Positions 16,704 to 22,484 of a stretch of DNA of 22,484 bases are shown here, in pieces. The position numbers and the translations under genes are program-made. Origin of the DNA: Bacteroidetes bacterium UBA7368 (GTDB lineage: Bacteria > Bacteroidota > Rhodothermia > Rhodothermales > UBA10348); contig DKOG01000112.1 in the NCBI GenBank assembly GCA_002469915.1, positions 1 to 22,484 on the forward strand, written 5' to 3'. The stretch's first letter is position 1, and each line of letters begins with the position of its first letter. Below the pieces are notes generated by a model that was given only the letters and a program-made list of their open reading frames with translations, made no database searches and was not told the origin of the DNA.

Positions 16704-16741
16704 AAAAACAATTTGGGGCGGGCCAGAGGCCCGCCCCAAAT
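16704..16741 (-). terminator. strong intrinsic terminator of sodA
   Basis: Perfect 14-bp inverted repeat (16711-16724 with 16728-16741) around a 3-nt loop, then TTGTTTTT on the minus strand. It starts 5 bp after the sodA stop, and its T-run abuts the PPTase start codon. Confidence 0.9.
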
Positions 16742-16745
16742 GAAA

Positions 16746-17357
16746 TTAAAGAGCTGCTGCGTAGTTGGATGCGACTGCATCCCAGTTCACTACATTCCAG
16801 AAAGCGCCTACATAGTCCGGGCGACGGTTCTGGTAATTGAGATAATAAGCATGCTCCCAGACATCCAAACCTAGAATCGGGGTATCACCCGACATGTACG
16901 GACTGTCCTGGTTTGCAGTGGAGTAGACTTTGAGTTTTCCGCTGCCATCTACAACAAGCCATGCCCAGCCGGATCCAAAGCGGGTTCCAGCAGCTGTCGA
17001 AAAGGCAGCTTGAAAATCTGCATATGATCCGAATGCTGCGTCAATAGCTGCACCAAGATCGCCTGATGGAGTACCGCCACCATTAGGTGACATTGTGCTC
17101 CAGAAAAGAGAGTGGTTGGCATGTCCGCCACCATTGTTTTGAATTCCGCCTCGGACCGCGTCAGGAGCGCTGGAAATTCCGCGAAGCAGGTCTTCAATAC
17201 TCTTGGAGGCCAGTTCGTCGTGACCTTCAAGCGCTGCGTTTAACTTTGCGACATATCCGGCGTGGTGTTTCCCATGGTGAATTTCCATGGTGCGGGTGTC
17301 GATGTGTGGTTCCAATGCGCTGTGAGCGTAGGGGAGATCAGGAAGCGTATGAGCCAT
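16746..17357 (-). CDS. sodA: superoxide dismutase, Mn type
   Basis: 203 residues from ATG 17357 ([20 protein letters not shown]); the longer frame to 17402 has no family-like N-terminus. Metal ligands: His in [12 protein letters not shown], His in [13 protein letters not shown], and Asp and His in [20 protein letters not shown]. The NNGGGHANH glycine and the ANQDSPY glutamine are the Mn-type markers, as opposed to Fe-type. It dismutates superoxide in the cytoplasm; no signal peptide is present. Transcribed alone or with the upstream dehydratase gene 102 bp away, and ended by the strong terminator at 16704-16741. Confidence 0.95.
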   Translation of the reverse strand: MAHTLPDLPYAHSALEPHIDTRTMEIHHGKHHAGYVAKLNAALEGHDELASKSIEDLLRGISSAPDAVRGGIQNNGGGHANHSLFWSTMSPNGGGTPSGDLGAAIDAAFGSYADFQAAFSTAAGTRFGSGWAWLVVDGSGKLKVYSTANQDSPYMSGDTPILGLDVWEHAYYLNYQNRRPDYVGAFWNVVNWDAVASNYAAAL

Positions 17358-17459
17358 AATGAGAAGAAAGCTTATAAGTTGATGTTGCTGTTCTGGGTAC
17401 ACGTCCTCTAATCACGAATTCGACGTCAGGTAGTTCCAATTCGCGGGATGTGGTCTAGT

Positions 17460-17762
17460 CTAAATCCAAGCGATGCGTTCAAGTCGAGTAGCCAAGTCGA
17501 TATCTTTATCCGTGACTTTGTTGCCAGCGTCATGTGTTCGTAAGGTGACGGTTACGGTCGAGTACACATTGAACAGTTCAGGATGGTGGTTTAATTCCTC
17601 GGCCTCAAATCCGATTCGGACCAGGAAGCTCATCGCTTCACGAAAAGAGCCAAACGAATACGTTTTTTTGAGCGAATCTGCTTCGAATGTCCACCCGGGA
17701 AGGCTACCCATGTGAGATTCGATTTGAAGAGCAGAAAGCGCGTTGATGGAAGACGACTTCAA
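17460..17762 (-). CDS. pterin-4a-carbinolamine dehydratase
   Basis: 100 residues from TTG 17762. Core motif: RIGFEAEELNHHPELFNVYSTVTVTLRTHD...VTDKDIDLA, the [E]LNHHP...H...D active site of the DCoH/PhhB family, with the SLPGWTFEADSLKKTYSFGSFREAMSFL start typical of the family. It dehydrates 4a-hydroxytetrahydropterin, recycling the pterin cofactor of aromatic amino acid hydroxylases. No phenylalanine hydroxylase gene is in the window. The start is an unusual TTG placed one base after the TAA of the antiporter gene, implying coupled translation. The next ATG, inside SHMGSLPG, would remove the first helix. Confidence 0.88.
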   Translation of the reverse strand: MKSSSINALSALQIESHMGSLPGWTFEADSLKKTYSFGSFREAMSFLVRIGFEAEELNHHPELFNVYSTVTVTLRTHDAGNKVTDKDIDLATRLERIAWI

Positions 17763-17763
17763 A

Positions 17764-19284
17764 TTAGAGTACCCAACCGCTATAGAAAATGATGTAGATC
17801 AACGTGTAAATCGGGAGTAGAATCGGGATAGAGTACTTAAGGATGTATCCCGTGAAAGAGGGCGTTTCAACCCCATTCGATTCGGCAATAGCTTTGACCA
17901 TAAAGTTGGGTGCGTTGCCTATGTAGGACATGGCGCCAAAAAATACGGCAGCAACCGAGATGGCCTGAAGGTAAATCAGCGATTCAATACCCTCGGCAAA
18001 TAACACCACAGATTCTGCGCTGTTTACGTCTAACCCGAATTTGCCCATTGCTGCAGCAACAAAATTTAGGTACGTCGGGGCATTATCCAGAATACCAGAA
18101 AGGATGCCCGTACCCCAGAAAAACGTTCCAACGGCCAGCGAATCAGCATGCTGAGAGGCATAATTACTGATTATCTGAAGTGCTGGTTGCATCGTTGCAA
18201 AAATGCCGAAAAACAGCCAAGCCACCTCTCGGATAGGCTCAAAGTGGAATTGGTTCTTCTCCAAAGCCGTTTTGTTGGCTGTGAAGTAAGCCAGCGCAGC
18301 CACAACGAGCATAATGACTTCCCGTACACCGAAAGGCACACCCCAGAGGGCATGTAGATCCGGTACCCAAGCAAGCACTGTTGGGTCAACAAAGACGGAT
18401 GCGATAATGATAGCCACCCAGACAAAACTCTTGGTTCCTATAATGGACACCATAGGTTCGCCCTCGACAGGATCCGGGGTGTGATCTTTGTTTCTGGAAT
18501 CCATCACAAAGAACACGGCCAAAATCATAAACGTCGTTGGCAACCAAATATACCAGACGTGAGCCGCTGTCCAGAAAAACGGTACACCCCGCAGGAAGCC
18601 CAAAAACAAAGGAGGGTCTCCAATAGGCGTTAAAGCGCCACCCACGTTCGCAACGAGGAAGATGAAAAACACAATATGATACGCCTTCAGCCTTCCCTCA
18701 TTGAGCCTCATATAGGCTCGAATAAAGAGCATTGCGGCACCGGTGGTTGCAATGAAGTTGGCTGAAACCGAAGCCACGAGTAGGAAAATAGCGTTGTTTT
18801 TGGGCGTGCCTTTCAGGTTCACGTTTACAAAAATGCCACTTGCGGCAAGAAAAAGAGAAGCAACAAGGGCTATAAACGATATGTATTCGGCTATTGCGTG
18901 CTCCATGGGCACGAATGTGCCCATCGCAAACAGATAGTGCGCGCCAACAATCAGACCCAATCCAACGGCATACTTCGGATAGTTTAAATGCCAATGGTGG
19001 GCAAAAAATAGGGGCCCCATTGCAATCAGAAGCAATATGAGGACAAACGGCAGAACAAGAATGACCGGAGGCATCGGGCCATGTTCGCCAGAACCTTCTT
19101 CAACAGCATGCCCATCAGACGAAGCCGCCGGCGCATGCTCGGCATCCTGAACAAGCTCCGTTTGGGGCGCACCCGTATTGGCTGGGGTGGATGAGGCTTC
19201 CGTAGGGAAAGCCACAAACCCGGTCATCACGAGGATGAACAGCCACAGCGCGCGGTCTCGATATGTGTGAAGCAGAATAGTCAT
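17764..19284 (-). CDS. nhaD: Na+/H+ antiporter, NhaD type
   Basis: 506 residues. N-terminal hydrophobic segment with SSTP-rich cut region, an acidic, probably extracytoplasmic loop (about 30-70, rich in Glu/His), then about a dozen membrane helices. Ion-transporter superfamily signatures: NVGGALTPIGDPPLFLGFLRGVPFFW, GTGILSGILDNAPTYLNF and GAMSYIGNAPNFMVKAIAE, the two re-entrant hairpins of NhaD. Expels Na+ (or Li+) in exchange for H+ in the cytoplasmic membrane; common in marine bacteria. Followed directly by the dehydratase gene. The 367-bp gap upstream must contain its promoter. Confidence 0.9.
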   Translation of the reverse strand: MTILLHTYRDRALWLFILVMTGFVAFPTEASSTPANTGAPQTELVQDAEHAPAASSDGHAVEEGSGEHGPMPPVILVLPFVLILLLIAMGPLFFAHHWHLNYPKYAVGLGLIVGAHYLFAMGTFVPMEHAIAEYISFIALVASLFLAASGIFVNVNLKGTPKNNAIFLLVASVSANFIATTGAAMLFIRAYMRLNEGRLKAYHIVFFIFLVANVGGALTPIGDPPLFLGFLRGVPFFWTAAHVWYIWLPTTFMILAVFFVMDSRNKDHTPDPVEGEPMVSIIGTKSFVWVAIIIASVFVDPTVLAWVPDLHALWGVPFGVREVIMLVVAALAYFTANKTALEKNQFHFEPIREVAWLFFGIFATMQPALQIISNYASQHADSLAVGTFFWGTGILSGILDNAPTYLNFVAAAMGKFGLDVNSAESVVLFAEGIESLIYLQAISVAAVFFGAMSYIGNAPNFMVKAIAESNGVETPSFTGYILKYSIPILLPIYTLIYIIFYSGWVL

Positions 19285-19321
19285 TTTCGGCCAAAACGGG
19301 CCGATCAGTGGATTTCAGGGC

Positions 19322-19507
19322 TTAATCAGTACAAATAGCTACAGCGACAACCTCGATTTCCATCTCCTCGTATCTGAAATTTGGCTCGACAATGTAGAGC
19401 AAATCATGCCCAGAGGGTAGTCCCTCCGACGAATTCTGGATTGGAGCTATAAATCTAGCTACCAACAGTTGTTTGGGCAACTCTGAAAAAGCAGGTATGA
19501 ATGATTC
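19322..19507 (-). pseudogene. degenerate ORF piece 2, stop-interrupted
   Basis: Open frame of 61 codons without ATG, from just after TGA 19510-19508 to TAA 19322. Residues look protein-like (LPKQLLVARFIAPIQNSSEG, then GHDLLYIVEPNFRYEEMEIE and VVAVAICTD). The end EMEIEVVAVAI recalls the last strand of RidA/YjgF proteins, a weak hint only. It is in the same frame as the piece at 19520-19663, with TAA CCC AGT TGG TGA between. Could initiate at TTG 19480 (52 residues). Confidence 0.35.
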
Positions 19508-19519
19508 TCACCAACTGGG

Positions 19520-19663
19520 TTATGACGCCTGATTGCGCAGAGCCTCTTCAACGGGTGTAAGGTTATCTGCCAAGGCTAGTGCGGATCTCTTGAAAAGGGG
19601 AATGGGAAAACCATTCAGGTCTGATTTGTTATCGATCCTTAAGTTGTAGCTATGAATTCGCAT
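19520..19663 (-). CDS. small ORF (47 residues), possibly the 5' piece of a broken gene
   Basis: ATG 19663 to TAA 19520. Reads MRIHSYNLRIDNKSDLNGFP...ALADNLTPVEEALRNQAS. It overlaps the galactokinase-like start on the opposite strand by 12 bp. Followed in the same frame by the open stretch 19322-19507. No family recognised. Could be a true small protein, a broken gene, or chance. Confidence 0.35.
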   Translation of the reverse strand: MRIHSYNLRIDNKSDLNGFPIPLFKRSALALADNLTPVEEALRNQAS

Positions 19664-21022
19664 ACAGGGACATTAGGAGCGTTGCGGGATACATCCAGAC
19701 AGGATTGGATCCTTGAGTCTGGTTTTGGAAGTGAACCTGAACTAAAGCGAGATCTCAAAAATCGCCTCAACCAACTGCTTTTGAATATCGACGGTGCGGA
19801 CGAAGAGAAGGCTCTCCTAATTAACGTCCCGGGTAGAATTGAAGTACTCGGAAAGCACACGGACTATGCTGGAGGTGTGAGTCTTACGTGCGCTTCTTCG
19901 AAATCATTTTTATGTGTTGTTCGCGCGCACGACCAGCCTTCGCTCGTCGTGCGCGACGCAATTCGAGGCACGGCCATCGCCATTTTATATGATAATCCGA
20001 ACCCCGTGGCAGGTCATAGTTGGAGCCGCTACGTGGCAACGGTGGTCTCTCGCCTTTTACGGCATTTTCCGCGGCCTGAGAGAGGTGTTGAAATAGTGAT
20101 GGCGAGCAACCTTCCTGGTGCGTCGGGGATGAGTTCGTCTTCGGCACTGGTCATTAGTATAGCTTTGGGTGTTCTCGCTATGACGGGCTTCCCGCCAGAA
20201 TTGAGTTTTACGAGGGAACGGTTTGCTGGATTTGCGGGAGCGCTGGAAAGCGGGGCGGATTTCGAGCACCTCAAAGGGGACTCAGGCGTCGGAACGAAAG
20301 GAGGTTCTCAGGATCACACAGCCATTCTCTGTGCAAAACAAAACGATCTAGGTCTCTACTCGTATTTCCCTGTCATCTCTGAAAGCAGTATTGCACTACC
20401 TAAGGACCTGGCCTTCGTGGTGGCCTCTAGTGGTGTGAAAGCTTCAAAAACGGGGAATGCGAAAAAGAAATACAACCTTGCGAGCGAGCGTGCCACCCAC
20501 ATTGTGCAGCTGTGGAACAGTGTCAACGAAAGCTCGCATCGAACAATGGGCGAGATGATCGGCGGCTCTGATTTTTCCCGAGACCGACTACGTGAAATCC
20601 TCTCTTTTCAACCCGATTCTATGATTCTTTGGAATCGTTTTTTGCAATTCGACCGGGAAACGAACATTGTCATTCCTTCTGCTATGGAAGCTGTTCGGTC
20701 GTCTAATTGGGCCTCCTTTGGCCAATTTGTTGACGAATCACAACGTATGGCTGGTGAGTGGTTGGGCAATCAGGTTGAAGAAACTCAATTTTTGGCCAGA
20801 TCAGCTCGAGAATCTGGAGCCGTCGGGGCAAGCAGCTTCGGAGCCGGATTTGGTGGCGCAGTCTGGGCGCTCATTCCCCAAAGTGATGTCGAGACCTTTA
20901 CCTCGGTTTGGAAGAAAGCGTTCGCCAAGAAATATCCCGGGAGGATGGGCACTGCAACGTTTTTTACAGATCATCCTTCTCGGGGCGTATTCATTTACGG
21001 TACGGTTTTACCAGGTTGGTAA
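19652..21022 (+). CDS. galactokinase-like GHMP sugar kinase
   Basis: 456 residues. GHMP motifs in order: sugar-binding motif 1 as VPGRIEVLGKHTDYAGGVSL (about 58-78), ATP-binding motif 2 as NLPGASGMSSSSALVIS (about 148-164), the catalytic Asp region GSQDHTAIL, and motif 3 SSFGAGFGGAVWAL. Galactokinases normally have GRxNLIGEHTDY: here the Asn is Glu and the Glu is Lys, both near the sugar, so the substrate may be another hexose or uronic acid. The product would be a sugar 1-phosphate in the cytoplasm. The only plus-strand functional gene on this side of the window, convergent (4 bp between stops) with a sodium:solute symporter that could supply the sugar. Start chosen as first ATG; the first 35 residues are not family-like. 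Confidence 0.8.
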   Translation: MNSHTGTLGALRDTSRQDWILESGFGSEPELKRDLKNRLNQLLLNIDGADEEKALLINVPGRIEVLGKHTDYAGGVSLTCASSKSFLCVVRAHDQPSLVVRDAIRGTAIAILYDNPNPVAGHSWSRYVATVVSRLLRHFPRPERGVEIVMASNLPGASGMSSSSALVISIALGVLAMTGFPPELSFTRERFAGFAGALESGADFEHLKGDSGVGTKGGSQDHTAILCAKQNDLGLYSYFPVISESSIALPKDLAFVVASSGVKASKTGNAKKKYNLASERATHIVQLWNSVNESSHRTMGEMIGGSDFSRDRLREILSFQPDSMILWNRFLQFDRETNIVIPSAMEAVRSSNWASFGQFVDESQRMAGEWLGNQVEETQFLARSARESGAVGASSFGAGFGGAVWALIPQSDVETFTSVWKKAFAKKYPGRMGTATFFTDHPSRGVFIYGTVLPGW

Positions 21023-21026
21023 ACGT

Positions 21027-22484
21027 TTAGTCGAACTTCAGTTTTGGCCAGATTTTCCACAGCCCGAAGCCGCCTAGAAGAGCGATTCCAGCTACTATTA
21101 AGGCTGCTCCAGTCTGTCCATAAAGCAGATATCCCGTTGCGAATAGCGCACTGTAAATGGTGATCGAACCTAAAACAGCTGCTAAAAGAGCCATCGGTAA
21201 GTCGGAGCCATCTTCGCTGGCAGACTCATTTAAATGCTCCATGATAGGATTCCATCCACGTCCACCGGGTCGTATCTTCTCATAAAAAGACACGAGCTTC
21301 TCCGTATCCGTTGCGGGACCGAGGAAGGCGACAGTGACCCATGAAATGGTGGTGACGACCACTCCTACTACCAGCTGAGCCCAACTTTCAAGTCCTAAAC
21401 CACCCGTTACGGTGAACACGACGGCGATAACGAAAGACACGATCATGGCCGTCAGTTCTGAAGCGGCATTCACTCGCCACCAGAACCAGCGCAAAATGAA
21501 GATCAATCCAGTGCCGGCCCCGATCTGAAGAATAATGTTGAAGACCTGAAGCGCATTCTCCAGAAAGAGTGCTAGCGTACAAGCGATGATCATCAGAATG
21601 ACCGTTGCCAGGCGACCAACCCAAACCTGACTTGCTTCGGAAGCCTCTTTGTTTACGAAGCGATTGTAGAGATCATTGACAATAATGGAAGACCCCCAGT
21701 TTACCTGTGAGGACATCGTAGACATGTAGGCTGCAGCCAAAGATGTAACTACGAGTCCTAATAATCCGGCTGGCAAATACGTGAGCATAGCAGGGTATGC
21801 TAAGTCATTTCGGATGATCTGCTCATCTACATGAGGGAACCGAGCGGCAATGGATGCCAGATCGGGGAAGACGATCAGCGATGCCAACGCGATCAAAATC
21901 CAAGGCCATGGACGGAGGGCGTAGTGCAGGATATTAAATAAGAGCGTGGCACCTGCCGCTTCTTTTTCACTTTTAGCAGATAACATGCGTTGGGCCAAAT
22001 AGCCTCCGCCACCAGGTTCTGCACCTGGATAGTAGGCAGCCCACCACTGCACAGCGAGCGGAATCACAAAAATGGGTATGAGGTCATCGTAGGAAAGCGA
22101 GCTGAAAGAAGGCAGGAATTGCATGGCAGGAACTACGTTGGCATGTTCTATCAATGCTGAAAGACCGCCTACTTCGGGCATGTTCAACACGTATATAGTT
22201 GCCCAAATACTTCCAACCATGGCCATGGCAAACTGAATCATGTCCGTCAAGACGACTCCTCGAAGACCACCTAGAGCCGAATACACCATAGTTACGGAGG
22301 CTGCAACCACTACGGTTTCAAGAGGGGACCACCCCAACATGACGCTTCCAATTTTGATGGCGGCAAGCGTGACGGAGGCCATGATGATGATATTGAACAA
22401 AATTCCAAGATAGACGGCTCTGAACCCTCTGAGGAACGCGGCGATGGGTCCGGAATACCGAATTTCATAAAATTCAACATCTGT
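21027..22484 (-). CDS. sodium:solute symporter (SSS family), 5' end beyond the window
   Basis: 485 residues visible, no start reached: the frame runs open to the edge and begins TDVEFYEIRYSGPIAAFLRG, typical of the loop before TM4 in SSS proteins. The sodium-symporter signature is YSALGGLRGVVLTDMIQFAMA. Further typical parts: GGGYLAQRMLSAKSEKEA, LLGLVVTSLAAAYMSTMSSQVNWGSSIIVNDLYNRF and RLATVILMIIACTLAL. About ten membrane helices remain. Takes up a solute (sugar, amino acid or osmolyte) with Na+ in the cytoplasmic membrane. The substrate cannot be read from sequence; the convergent sugar kinase suggests a sugar. Confidence 0.92.
   Translation of the reverse strand, partial: TDVEFYEIRYSGPIAAFLRGFRAVYLGILFNIIIMASVTLAAIKIGSVMLGWSPLETVVVAASVTMVYSALGGLRGVVLTDMIQFAMAMVGSIWATIYVLNMPEVGGLSALIEHANVVPAMQFLPSFSSLSYDDLIPIFVIPLAVQWWAAYYPGAEPGGGGYLAQRMLSAKSEKEAAGATLLFNILHYALRPWPWILIALASLIVFPDLASIAARFPHVDEQIIRNDLAYPAMLTYLPAGLLGLVVTSLAAAYMSTMSSQVNWGSSIIVNDLYNRFVNKEASEASQVWVGRLATVILMIIACTLALFLENALQVFNIILQIGAGTGLIFILRWFWWRVNAASELTAMIVSFVIAVVFTVTGGLGLESWAQLVVGVVVTTISWVTVAFLGPATDTEKLVSFYEKIRPGGRGWNPIMEHLNESASEDGSDLPMALLAAVLGSITIYSALFATGYLLYGQTGAALIVAGIALLGGFGLWKIWPKLKFD

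Noticed and set aside
1-22484. CRISPR arrays, insertion sequences, toxin-antitoxin pairs or prophage genes
   Set aside because: No regularly spaced repeats, no transposase or integrase frames, and no phage structural genes were seen; the HNH fragment is the only mobile/defence-like piece.

Overview
The window is a chromosomal segment of roughly 50% GC, most likely from a member of the Rhodothermota/Balneolota/Bacteroidota group. Four things in the sequence point that way. The tRNA-Val gene has a TTG - 21 nt - TATATTTG promoter, matching the Bacteroidota -33/-7 consensus. Clear Shine-Dalgarno sequences are nearly absent, with starts preceded by A/T-rich stretches such as AATAATC-ATG. There is a GLPGLI-type gene start and a DUF5683-like secreted protein. 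The species cannot be named from sequence alone.

Left part (1-9114, all minus strand): a translation operon in the classical order thrS - infC - rpmI - rplT - (17-codon leader ORF) - pheS - pheT - coiled-coil protein - zapA, then a structured non-coding region, then the start of ccmF (cytochrome c haem lyase), cut by the window edge. The order from thrS to pheT is that of E. coli, where a leader-peptide gene (pheM) also lies between rplT and pheS. infC has no ATG/GTG/TTG upstream of its conserved N-terminal domain, so it must use a rare start codon, as E. coli infC does (AUU). The 490-bp gap between zapA and ccmF can fold, on the minus strand, into a multibranched RNA with three stable tetraloop hairpins and a terminator-like end. 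This is the best candidate here for an unannotated element.

Middle (9115-10755): a 412-bp gap, then a chimeric, probably dead locus. The signal peptide and N-terminus of a GLPGLI-family protein run directly, in a different frame, into the 3' part of a DUF3427-HNH endonuclease gene. This scar lies on the 3' side of tRNA-Val(GAC). An 11-bp exact direct repeat of the tRNA 3' half occurs upstream of thrS, so the segment is flanked like a decayed integration site.

Right part (10756-19284, minus strand): a DUF5683-like secreted protein, a coiled-coil lipoprotein, a fused acyl-CoA mutase (IcmF) with the isobutyryl-CoA-type active-site pair Phe/Gln, a 4'-phosphopantetheinyl transferase, a Mn-type superoxide dismutase, a pterin-4a-carbinolamine dehydratase coupled by one base to an NhaD-type Na+/H+ antiporter. 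After a gap holding two in-frame degenerate ORF pieces come a divergent galactokinase-like GHMP kinase (plus strand) and a convergent sodium:solute symporter cut by the right edge. NhaD and the symporter fit a marine or saline lifestyle with sodium energetics; kinase and symporter may form a sugar uptake pair.
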